60,000 bases of DNA from the NCBI RefSeq assembly GCF_032854445.1, contig NC_088302.1, forward strand, positions 5,205,338 through 5,265,337. The letters run 5' to 3'. The stretch comes from Liolophura sinensis. Taxonomy: Eukaryota; Mollusca; Polyplacophora; Chitonida; Chitonidae. The notes below the pieces were generated by a model that was not told the DNA's origin, made no database searches, and worked only from the letters and a program-made list of their open reading frames with translations. Shown piece after piece: positions 57,501 to 60,000 of this stretch; the first letter of the stretch is position 1, and the number at the start of each line of letters is the position of its first letter. Position numbers and translations under genes: made by a program.

Positions 57501-59682
57501 TTCGTCATTCAGTGATGTTTTGAAAGACCTACACGCTTATCATTGTAGGCCTATTTGTTCCTGATCCAACGTTTAACCTCAATCCGCCTGATTTGGCATG
57601 ACATACTCTTGCAGACCATAAGTGAAACATGCATTCTGATAGAAGACATGTGCGGATGGTACTTGTGCTAACATTTCGTTGCTCACTGAAGCGTTTTGGC
57701 ACAACTCACTTGGCACACCTTACGTGAGATGTGCATTCTCGCAGTAGCTGTGTAGCGATTCCACTACAGCCAATAGTGGCATGTTCAATGAAGCCTGAGC
57801 GTGTTTATTGATCTTGTCACAGGTATGTTCAATCATGTCAACACACTGCTCAGTCCAACCCCCCCATCTTGCCCACCCCCTCCTGCTGTATATAATCACC
57901 AAGAACCACAAATAGACACAAGAAATTAATGGGACACACTTTTTAAAATCATCAGCTAAATTCTACAAGATTTACAGTAGTCACACAAGCTGTGCACAAA
58001 TGCCTACAATGAGCTTTGGGGTAGCAGTTTTATCTTCCAATAATCAACCAAGCACCTGAAAGTTTAGAACATACCAAATATCCACTTCGTGTTTTTCAGC
58101 ATTGCACCTCGTAACAGAAGCTGGTCTGGTCCCAAAGGTATAGCCCTGGAGAAGTGAATTAAAAGCAAATCACAACAGACAGGCCACATAATGCACAAAA
58201 CCAAAGGTTATATTTATTTACTTATTTATTTGATTAGTGTTTTACGCCGTACTCAAGAATATTTCACTTATACGACAGCGGCCAGCACTATGGTGGGAGG
58301 AAACTGGGCAGAGCCCGGCGAAAACCCATGACCATCCGCAGGATGCTGGCAGACCTTCCCACTTACGGCCGGAGAGGAAGCCAGTGTGAGCTGGACTTAA
58401 ACCCACAGCGACCGCATTGTTGAGAGGCTTCTGGGTCACTATGCTGCGCTAGCGCACTAACCAACTGAGCCACGGAGGCCCCCCAAATGTTATACAAATA
58501 TCTTCAGAGCATGTAAAGCTTACCCTAAGACATTTCAAAGGTACTGCTGATTTTGAAATACAGCCATAATTTGTGCGTCTGCAGCATTCCTCAGTGAGAA
58601 ATTGGAAGTAATGAACTTTACAAACTATCATATCTATTACCTTTAAAATTACAAAAATAATTCAGGTACATCGTTTTTTTCATAATGAATACGTAGCCTT
58701 TAACGGTATTCATGCTAATGGGCAAAAAATCACTAACTTTAATGTGAAATGGAGACCAGGGCGGGTTTGGTCTGCGAACAAGAGGAGAGACTACATATAT
58801 ATTATCTACTTACTGTCGTCCCGAGGGTCGAATGTTACCCACAAAGTCATAGAGAAATCTATTAGGACACTCGCACTCCAGTGTTCCCCCTAATTCCATC
58901 AGATCCTGGTGGGTAAGGAGATTGGCAGTGGCTGGTAACCCCTGGGGGGAAAGGAGTAAGGCTCAGCACGAGTGCATACATAGGTGTTATAACTAACATT
59001 TCAAGACATATTTGACACTGTAAGAAACAAGCACACACTGATGGCAGAATAAGGACAGCTCAACATGATTCAAAGTTGAATTTTCATCGTTCTTCATGTG
59101 TGGCATTCAAATATCACTTGATCAAAATATCTAAACTACCTTTTAGTCATGTAGTACATTCTAGTTACATTACTGTAAAACAACAACTCAGATTTAACCA
59201 GGAATGCAAAAATCATCACATCAAAGTGTTCAAACGCACCTGTCTGATCTTCAGGTTTGTCTCTCCATCTAGGTTGGATGTCTCGATATAACACATGGCC
59301 TGAGGCTCACTGAAAGTGAAAATGAAAGAGATTTCTTATACACCCATAAGGTATAAATCTTTCTTGATACACAAGGCTTGTTTCACAAAAGATACTATTA
59401 TTTATGTACTGAATTACCACCAAAAAAAGTGAATACAATATACATTATGTTGATGTTACTTGGCCATGTACTAATTGAATATTCCCCCAAAGGCGTCTTA
59501 GCATGTAGGAAAAGAGACACTCCATACGTGCATGTTTTGTCAATACCTGTAAATTAATCATTATTACCTGGAAGAAAGTAGGACAAGATCAGCTGGGAAG
59601 AAGTGATGGCCCACGATCTTAACGATGTCTCCCACAACCACCTGATTCCATTTGAGAGAGTGCCAGTCTCCGTCTCGTAAGA
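20329..59682 (-). CDS. ATP8A: P4-ATPase phospholipid flippase, ATP8A class (N-terminus outside window)
   Basis: Thirty-six exons, listed separately, join in phase to 1022 codons plus TAG, with GT-AG at every intron. In order: DGETNLK (actuator loop), [10 protein letters not shown] (M4, the PISL of flippases), DKTGTLT with the phosphorylated Asp, the FTTRTPDS and CKGA nucleotide-binding motifs, [21 protein letters not shown], then M5-M10 and a C-tail with GFAFSQ. The family moves phosphatidylserine, and to a lesser degree phosphatidylethanolamine, to the cytosolic leaflet of Golgi, endosome or plasma membranes with a CDC50 subunit. In mammalian ATP8A1/2 the tail GYAFS motif is autoinhibitory; here it reads GFAFS. 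About 140 N-terminal residues and the promoter are off the right edge. No catalytic residue is missing. ATP8A1 and ATP8A2 are vertebrate duplicates, so only the class is given. Confidence 0.97.
20516..21350. repeat. Diverged 57-60-bp minisatellite filling the last flippase intron
   Basis: Units alternate ATGACCTATTGGTTGGTT and CATTTAAACCAAAA elements. About 11 diverged copies, split by a SINE at 20967-21110. The array takes up most of the intron between exons 35 and 36. Short plus-strand frames here are not genes. Confidence 0.82.
20967..21110 (-). mobile_element. SINE fragment inside the minisatellite
   Basis: Starts ATTTATTTACTTGATTTGTG and continues through CCAGCATTATAGAGGGAG to GAGCTGCACTTGAACTC. 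Same family as the 1.1-kb copy, diverged. Confidence 0.8.
21382..21425 (-). CDS. ATP8A: ATP8A exon 35 (GFAFS autoregulatory motif)
   Basis: Encodes [20 protein letters not shown] in mammalian ATP8A1/2 is the tail segment that locks the nucleotide-binding domain. Acceptor TTATTCACAG, donor GTAAGT. Confidence 0.95.
21426..23229 (-). other. Flippase intron 34, 3' part
   Basis: Unique AT-rich sequence downstream, on the sense strand, of the 59-bp array. No further exon seen. Confidence 0.55.
23230..24382. repeat. 59-bp minisatellite, about 19 very uniform copies
   Basis: Exact period 59 from GTCGTACATG at 23246 to 24367. Units differ only at a few sites (CGT/CAT, CCTGAG/CCCGAG, AACATA/AGCATA). 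On the flippase sense strand each unit contains TTTCTCATTGTTCCCAG, a good 3' splice-site-like word. It lies in the intron between exons 34 and 35. Confidence 0.97.
24687..24889. mobile_element. Palindromic-ended MITE-like element, copy 1
   Basis: Begins TTCAACCCTTTCACATG and ends AAAAAGTTGAGG. The AAGCCCTGAAATTGGCC inside is matched in inverted form near 25272, so the region is a set of nested inverted repeats. Confidence 0.45.
25352..25484. mobile_element. MITE-like element, copy 2
   Basis: Inverted ends TTCAACCCTTTCCAC and GTGGTTGAAAAGGTTGAA around about 100 bp of non-coding sequence with ATACAATTATTATGAAG. A copy with the same interior is at 55316-55514. Confidence 0.65.
25971..25991 (-). 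CDS. ATP8A: ATP8A exon 34, 21-nt microexon
   Basis: Between acceptor TTTGTCCTCAG and donor GTAAGT. It adds PPTPPTD and supplies the first base of the next His codon. It is needed only if exon 33 does not splice directly to exon 35; both joins keep the frame, so it could be a cassette. Confidence 0.75.
25992..29019 (-). other. Flippase intron 33
   Basis: About 3 kb of mostly unique sequence. It holds a candidate alternative terminal exon at 28623-28657. The other short frames in it have no support. Confidence 0.55.
29020..29102 (-). CDS. ATP8A: ATP8A exon 33 (cytosolic tail)
   Basis: Encodes [20 protein letters not shown] and PAAAEHP. Acceptor TTTCTACAG, donor GTAAGT; leaves in phase 1. Confidence 0.92.
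30302..30403 (-). CDS. ATP8A: ATP8A exon 32 (cytosolic tail)
   Basis: Encodes [17 protein letters not shown] and [13 protein letters not shown], matching the ATP8A tail. Acceptor GTTTAG, donor GTAACA; phase 2. Confidence 0.95.
30474..30530 (-). mobile_element. SINE 3' fragment
   Basis: GCTTATTTATTTAATTGATG, then TTTTACCCCATAATTACAG: the tail end of the AAATAAAT SINE family, strongly truncated. Confidence 0.6.
30727..30815 (-). CDS. ATP8A: ATP8A exon 31 (M10)
   Basis: Encodes [20 protein letters not shown] (M10) and YTWK; donor GTAAGT; leaves in phase 2. The open frame on the same strand at 30652-30849 is in a different frame and is not the product. Confidence 0.96.
31270..31377 (-). CDS. 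ATP8A: ATP8A exon 30 (M9)
   Basis: 36 codons with [20 protein letters not shown] (M9) and a loop to PEMVGM; phase 0 at both ends; donor GTATGT. Confidence 0.96.
31617..32183. repeat. 64-bp minisatellite, about 9 copies
   Basis: Period 64 (31617, 31681, 31745 and on). Unit starts TCAGGTGCAGGATGATTTCC and includes CATTATGCTGCTCAGTTG. Copies are more than 90% alike by eye. It lies in the intron between exons 29 and 30. Confidence 0.96.
32370..32426 (-). CDS. ATP8A: ATP8A exon 29 (M8)
   Basis: 19 codons, [19 protein letters not shown], highly conserved; phase 0 at both ends; donor GTGAGT. Confidence 0.97.
32439..32510 (+). mobile_element. Fragment of a second SINE-like family
   Basis: GAATGAATGATTATGGCTTA, then ACATCACATCGGCAATATTT. 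A related fragment lies at 43883-43960. Confidence 0.6.
32676..32749. repeat. (AT)n microsatellite
   Basis: About 35 AT dinucleotides with one CATATA interruption. The minus-strand frame across it with repeated Tyr-Ile is an artefact. Confidence 0.97.
32760..35746 (-). other. Flippase intron 28, with plus-strand exon-like blocks
   Basis: A 3.3-kb intron between exons 28 and 29. Part of it (33.4-34.4 kb) is less AT-rich and has blocks bounded by good splice words on the opposite strand; see findings. Otherwise unique sequence. Confidence 0.5.
35747..35808 (-). CDS. ATP8A: ATP8A exon 28 (start of M8)
   Basis: Encodes [20 protein letters not shown]; phase 1 to phase 0; donor GTAAGT. A 3.3-kb intron follows. 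Confidence 0.95.
36113..36144. repeat. Poly(C)/poly(A) low-complexity tract
   Basis: A run of about 19 C followed by about 12 A. Prone to sequencing error; lies in the intron between exons 27 and 28. Confidence 0.95.
36176..36262 (-). mobile_element. SINE 3' fragment
   Basis: TACTTGATTTGTATTTTACAC, then CATTTCATTTATAGAGAGGC: a diverged tail-side fragment of the AAATAAAT SINE family. Confidence 0.6.
36392..36470 (-). CDS. ATP8A: ATP8A exon 27 (M7)
   Basis: Encodes [20 protein letters not shown] and VLALEH. The donor is CATG|GTATGA, which leaves phase 1 and joins [11 protein letters not shown] of exon 28. The frame open past this donor is intron; a GTGATA word further on gives the wrong phase. 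Confidence 0.93.
36948..37070 (-). CDS. ATP8A: ATP8A exon 26 (M6)
   Basis: 41 codons with [20 protein letters not shown] (M6) and [13 protein letters not shown]. Acceptor GTTTGCAG, donor GTAAGT, phase 0. Confidence 0.97.
37283..37530 (-). mobile_element. Near full-length tRNA-derived SINE
   Basis: Flanked by AATGTAATT (37283-37291 and 37522-37530). Read on the minus strand it begins GGGTCTCCGTGGCTCAGTTG and has a B-box-like GAGTTCAAGTCC, so the head is tRNA-like. The tail is the TTTATTGAATTATTTG end on the plus strand. Confidence 0.85.
37531..38165 (-). other. Flippase intron 25, part
   Basis: AT-rich with short A-runs; nothing recognisable. Confidence 0.55.
38166..38240 (-). CDS. ATP8A: ATP8A exon 25B, alternative M5-M6 loop exon
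   Basis: 75 nt, phase 0 at both ends, acceptor CCTTCACAG, donor GTATGT. Encodes [18 protein letters not shown] then SIGLYNV. It differs from 25A at five residues, while 13 further codons differ silently. Its FERW matches vertebrate ATP8A1, so 25B may be the ancestral form. Confidence 0.95.
38439..38513 (-). CDS. ATP8A: ATP8A exon 25A, alternative M5-M6 loop exon
   Basis: 75 nt, phase 0 at both ends, acceptor GGGTTTACAG, donor GTATGT. Encodes [18 protein letters not shown] then SIGLYNV: end of M5, exoplasmic loop, start of M6. A second version of the exon lies 198 nt downstream. The 54-bp array on its upstream side repeats its acceptor and first four codons. Confidence 0.95.
38514..39285. repeat. 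54-bp minisatellite derived from the exon 25A acceptor
   Basis: Period 54 (one unit of 57), 14 copies beyond the genuine exon. On the minus strand each unit reads GGGTTTACAG then CTTTGGTTTGCC, that is the acceptor and the first four codons (LWFA) of exon 25A. The rest is CTGTACATTGATGATAATG. The long minus-strand frames over it come from the period being a multiple of three. Confidence 0.95.
39727..39837 (-). CDS. ATP8A: ATP8A exon 24 (start of M5)
   Basis: Encodes [20 protein letters not shown] and [11 protein letters not shown]. The Lys of FYKN corresponds to the M5 lysine needed for lipid transport in mammalian ATP8A2. Phase 0 at both ends. Confidence 0.97.
40258..40335 (-). CDS. ATP8A: ATP8A exon 23
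   Basis: 26 codons, [18 protein letters not shown] then ASDYAIAQ; phase 0 at both ends. Confidence 0.97.
40487..40592 (-). CDS. ATP8A: ATP8A exon 22 (DGANDV hinge)
   Basis: Encodes [16 protein letters not shown] and [14 protein letters not shown], the Mg-binding hinge of the P domain. Donor GTGAGC; phase 0. Confidence 0.98.
40913..40995 (-). CDS. ATP8A: ATP8A exon 21
   Basis: Encodes [20 protein letters not shown] and CKAVICC; donor GTAAGG; leaves in phase 2. Confidence 0.96.
41116..41380 (-). mobile_element. Near full-length tRNA-derived SINE
   Basis: Insert 41125-41371 lies between TCTTCTTGA repeats (41116-41124 and 41372-41380). On the plus strand it runs from TTTATTTATTTGATTGG to CTAACCAAGGAGGCCCC. 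Same family as at 37.3 and 58.2 kb, diverged in the head. Confidence 0.85.
41807..41896 (-). CDS. ATP8A: ATP8A exon 20
   Basis: 30 codons with [16 protein letters not shown] and [12 protein letters not shown], phase 0 at both ends. Confidence 0.95.
43125..43163. mobile_element. MITE end fragment
   Basis: AAGTCAGAAACAGCTTTGTG and GAATCGGTCCC match the right end of the element at 15.85-16.03 kb. Confidence 0.5.
43883..43960 (+). mobile_element. Fragment of a second SINE-like family
   Basis: GAATGAATGATTATTTGATAA, then CACGTTAGCAATATTACGGC; related to the fragment at 32439-32510. Confidence 0.55.
45565..45629 (-). CDS. ATP8A: ATP8A exon 19
   Basis: Encodes [20 protein letters not shown] plus D. 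Donor GTAAGT; ends in phase 0. A 3.7-kb intron follows; human ATP8A1 has alternative splicing near this point. Confidence 0.95.
45899..46143 (-). mobile_element. Old SINE copy, strongly diverged
   Basis: Starts CTATTGATTTATGTGATTGG and ends CGTCTGAGCCAAAAAGGGCC, with the layout of the AAATAAAT family. The head corresponds to TGAGCCACGGAGGCCCC in better copies. Confidence 0.6.
46265..46355 (-). CDS. ATP8A: ATP8A exon 18 (TGDK motif)
   Basis: Encodes [20 protein letters not shown] and [10 protein letters not shown], the conserved P-domain TGDK motif. Donor GTTGGT; leaves in phase 1. Confidence 0.97.
46821..46868 (-). CDS. ATP8A: ATP8A exon 17
   Basis: 16 codons, [16 protein letters not shown]; phase 0 at both ends; donor GTGAGT. 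Confidence 0.96.
46869..47462 (-). other. Flippase intron 16
   Basis: Unique AT-rich intron sequence with ACATGTATACATGT words. No further exon seen. Confidence 0.55.
47463..47602 (-). CDS. ATP8A: ATP8A exon 16
   Basis: Encodes [20 protein letters not shown], then a helical stretch to AAELIER. The acceptor is TGTTGGCAG and the donor GTGGGT. Its acceptor and first 15 codons are the source, or a relative, of the 99-bp array lying upstream on the sense strand. Confidence 0.97.
47562..48895. repeat. 99-bp minisatellite derived from exon 16
   Basis: Exact period 99: unit starts 47562 (inside genuine exon 16), 47661, 47760, 47859 and on to 48850, with one extra G in one unit, so 14 phased units. 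On the minus strand each copy reads TGTTGTCAG, GTCTGAGAACCCTGTG, then CTGGCCACGGCTGATGTAGC, coding [15 protein letters not shown]. After that the reading frame leaves exon 16 sequence and stops. It lies directly upstream of exon 16. Confidence 0.97.
48889..49080. repeat. About 65-bp tandem repeat, 3 copies, just past the exon 15 donor
   Basis: Units contain GGATATGTACCTAACTTTGC and CTGGAAGCAAACCCTAAAGG. It abuts the 99-bp array. On the sense strand each unit carries AGAGGCCTTT and TTGCTTC, which also occur in the end of exon 15. Confidence 0.9.
49094..49178 (-). CDS. ATP8A: ATP8A exon 15
   Basis: Encodes [20 protein letters not shown] and HLEAFASL. Donor GTAAGT; leaves in phase 1. A short tandem repeat begins just past the donor. 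Confidence 0.96.
49489..49558 (-). CDS. ATP8A: ATP8A exon 14 (KGA motif)
   Basis: Encodes [20 protein letters not shown] then KGA, part of the ATP pocket. Donor GTCAGT; phase 0. Confidence 0.96.
50026..50075 (-). CDS. ATP8A: ATP8A exon 13 (N domain)
   Basis: Short 50-nt exon encoding [16 protein letters not shown], conserved in the family. Acceptor TTTTTCAG, donor GTAAGT. Confidence 0.95.
50418..50500 (-). CDS. ATP8A: ATP8A exon 12 (N domain)
   Basis: Encodes [20 protein letters not shown] then PDSVAVEV, completing the ASPDEGALV motif across the junction. Donor GTAAGC. Confidence 0.96.
50752..51078. repeat. 20-bp minisatellite, about 16 copies
   Basis: Unit CAGACCATTACATAAGGTTG with G/A and T/C variants, in the intron between exons 11 and 12. 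Confidence 0.97.
51298..51405 (-). mobile_element. 80-bp tRNA-like retro-insert with 14-bp target duplication
   Basis: The insert 51312-51391 lies between perfect repeats GAGAATAATTAGAT (51298-51311 and 51392-51405). On the minus strand it begins CTTGCCTCGTGGTTAGCGTG, with an A-box-like TGGTTAGCGTG. It is close to the size of a single tRNA. It could be a tRNA pseudogene or a minimal SINE head. Confidence 0.75.
51628..51745 (-). CDS. ATP8A: ATP8A exon 11 (N domain)
   Basis: Encodes [20 protein letters not shown] and GIIYQAASP. Donor GTAAAT; ends in phase 1. Confidence 0.96.
52200..52266 (-). CDS. ATP8A: ATP8A exon 10
   Basis: Encodes [20 protein letters not shown], the acidic start of the nucleotide-binding domain. 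Donor GTAAGT. Confidence 0.94.
52412..52500 (-). CDS. ATP8A: ATP8A exon 9 (phosphorylation site)
   Basis: Encodes [15 protein letters not shown]; the Asp of DKTGTLT forms the aspartyl-phosphate. Donor GTGAGT; ends in phase 2. Confidence 0.98.
52602..53215. repeat. 72-bp minisatellite, about 8 copies
   Basis: Unit starts GTGGTCTAGTTAACATGGGA and contains ACACAGCCGGCTGGTAATG; period about 72 (52683, 52755, 52827). In the intron between exons 8 and 9. Confidence 0.95.
53434..53636 (+). mobile_element. SINE copy, inverted partner at its left end
   Basis: 53470-53636 reads GTGGGAAGGTCTGCCAGCAA to GAATACGGCGTAAAAC and AAATAAATAAAT, the sense orientation. Immediately left, TATTTATTTGATTGACGTG is an inverted tail fragment, so two insertions meet head to tail in opposite directions. 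Confidence 0.8.
53809..53886 (-). CDS. ATP8A: ATP8A exon 8
   Basis: Encodes [20 protein letters not shown] and NEELGQ, leading into the phosphorylation site. 26 codons, phase 0 at both ends. Confidence 0.97.
53943..54522. repeat. 52-bp minisatellite, about 11 copies
   Basis: Period 52 (53989 to 54041). Unit CAACATCCTTCACAACATAT plus AATACTGTGGCAGAACTTAC. On the sense strand most units carry GTAAGT or GTGAGT, 5' splice-site words. Ends next to a short (AT)n tract at 54529-54548. Confidence 0.95.
54549..55022 (-). other. Flippase intron 7, part
   Basis: Unique sequence between the 52-bp array and exon 7; nothing recognisable. Confidence 0.55.
55023..55150 (-). CDS. ATP8A: ATP8A exon 7 (M4, PISL)
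   Basis: Encodes [20 protein letters not shown] then [10 protein letters not shown]. The PISL motif in M4 marks flippases and lies on the lipid path. Donor GTAAGG; ends in phase 0. Confidence 0.97.
55316..55514. mobile_element. MITE-like element, copy 3
   Basis: Shares TTTTTCAACCA, CAGTGGAATTTATGCATAC, AATTATTATTATT and GTGGTTGAAAAGGTTGAAG with the element at 25352-25484, in the same arrangement. Lies between exons 6 and 7. Confidence 0.6.
55823..55931 (-). CDS. ATP8A: ATP8A exon 6 (M3)
   Basis: Encodes M3 ([20 protein letters not shown]) and the loop with HTDWYMGFE. Donor GTAAGC; ends in phase 1. Confidence 0.95.
56022..56160 (-). mobile_element. SINE fragment
   Basis: ATTTATTTATTTGTTTATTTG, ATATTTCACTTGTACAATGG and CAGCGTTATGGTGGGAGGAA identify the AAATAAAT family; the head is lost. 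Confidence 0.8.
56249..56346 (-). CDS. ATP8A: ATP8A exon 5 (to M3)
   Basis: Encodes [16 protein letters not shown] and [12 protein letters not shown] just before M3. Donor GTAAGG; ends in phase 0. Confidence 0.96.
56800..57191 (-). mobile_element. Full-length tRNA-derived SINE, second copy
   Basis: The body 56812-57179 lies between perfect repeats GACTATACCAAG (56800-56811 and 57180-57191). It is the reverse complement of the 14.5-kb element; the shared 67-codon frame differs at only five residues. Lies in the intron between exons 4 and 5. Confidence 0.92.
57192..58074 (-). other. Flippase intron 4, part
   Basis: Unique sequence; open frames at 57346-57564 and 57720-57911 have no splice or domain support. 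Confidence 0.55.
58075..58145 (-). CDS. ATP8A: ATP8A exon 4 (actuator domain)
   Basis: Encodes [20 protein letters not shown], conserved in the family. Donor GTATGT; leaves in phase 1. Confidence 0.95.
58207..58490 (-). mobile_element. Full-length tRNA-derived SINE, AAATAAAT family
   Basis: Plus strand from TATTTATTTACTTATTTATT to CAACTGAGCCACGGAGGCCC. On the minus strand the head has CCGTGGCTCAGTTGGTTAG (A-box-like), and a diverged B-box region near GGGTTTAAGTCC. The likely target duplication is AAAGGTTATA/AAATGTTATA. Best-preserved copy in the window. Confidence 0.88.
58814..58941 (-). CDS. ATP8A: ATP8A exon 3 (actuator domain)
   Basis: Encodes [19 protein letters not shown] and [15 protein letters not shown]. 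Acceptor after a run of C, donor GTAAGT; leaves in phase 2. Confidence 0.95.
59240..59309 (-). CDS. ATP8A: ATP8A exon 2 (DGET loop)
   Basis: Encodes [24 protein letters not shown] replaces the TGES of ion pumps and drives dephosphorylation. Phase 2 to phase 0. Donor GTGCGT. Confidence 0.96.
59312..59567 (-). other. Flippase intron 1 of window
   Basis: Short AT-rich intron between the first two exons; no repeat or other exon. Confidence 0.6.
59568..59682 (-). CDS. ATP8A: ATP8A exon 1 of window (actuator domain)
   Basis: Encodes [11 protein letters not shown] and [20 protein letters not shown], the start of the actuator domain after M2. It enters with one base supplied by an exon beyond the window and leaves in phase 2. 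Acceptor TTTTGTCAG, donor GTAATA. Confidence 0.95.
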
Positions 59683-59814
59683 CTGACAAAACAATTAACA
59701 TATCTCATAATACTAATAAAACAATCGACATGATGGTGACAAAACAATTAACACATCTCATAATACTACTTAAGCAATCTACACGATAGTTACCATGTAC
59801 ATTTGTTGAACTTG

Positions 59815-59920
59815 ATTGGTGCTTTAGGCTGTAAACAAGTGTGACCAGGCTGACCAGCTGGGGACTTGAACTAGCACTCTGGATTCTGAATCCACACTTC
59901 TACCACTGGGTTAAAAGGAA
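59815..59920 (-). mobile_element. tRNA-like SINE head fragment
   Basis: On the minus strand: CCCAGTGGTAGAAGTGTGG, then TAGTTCAAGTCCCC, an A-box-like and B-box-like pair at tRNA spacing. The plus-strand left part reads GATTGGTGCTTTAGGCTG, like the tail of the AAATAAAT family. A shortened or hybrid copy. Confidence 0.5.
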
Positions 59921-60000
59921 ACTGTGCCACTTGGCACAGGGAGCAGGGTTGTTTATACAGCAGGGTGGGATGCTTTGGTGGACCCTATACATGTCCTACA

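Overview
The window is animal nuclear DNA. The genes are split by GT-AG introns, non-coding DNA dominates, and tRNA-derived SINEs, MITEs and many minisatellites fill introns and spacers. The SINE with a tail of ACTCAC repeats, the SINE family ending in AAATAAATAAAT, and the frequent ACATGTACATGTA words suggest a lophotrochozoan, most likely a mollusc. The species cannot be named from the sequence.

Layout, left to right. 1-7.9 kb: no convincing gene; a long 35-bp minisatellite with a small MITE inside, and a 42-bp array running into a 30-bp array. 7.93-9.49 kb, minus strand: a small unrecognised gene predicted from four exons whose splice phases agree, with an ETS/YY1/GC-box promoter at its 5' end. 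About 0.6 kb away and diverging from it is a complete HMGB gene (plus strand, 226 codons, two HMG boxes, 30-residue acidic tail) with a CRE/CCAAT promoter, a non-coding first exon, a GC-AG intron and a 1-kb 3' UTR. 14.2-17.3 kb: a recent SINE, a MITE and two minisatellites. 17.3-20.3 kb: AT-rich, probably in part the 3' UTR of the next gene.

20.3 kb to the right edge, minus strand: one large gene for a P4-ATPase phospholipid flippase of the ATP8A1/ATP8A2 class. I resolve 36 consecutive exons plus one alternative exon. Their phases join into 1022 codons and a stop. The family is about 1150-1160 residues long, so roughly the first 140 residues lie beyond the right edge. The DGET, PISL, DKTGTLT, KGA, TGDK and DGANDV motifs and the C-terminal GFAFS autoregulatory motif are all present.

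The most unusual material is in the flippase introns. (1) Two 75-nt exons in tandem (25A, 25B) encode alternative versions of the M5-M6 loop. (2) Two minisatellites are built from the gene's own splice acceptors: a 99-bp unit in 14 phased copies carries the acceptor and first ~15 codons of exon 16, and a 54-bp unit in about 15 copies carries the acceptor and first four codons of exon 25A. (3) A 59-bp and a 52-bp array carry other splice-site-like words on the sense strand. Together these look like minisatellites arising at, or spreading, splice signals in one gene. Several microexon or alternative-exon candidates, and a set of exon-like blocks on the opposite strand of one intron, are reported at lower confidence.
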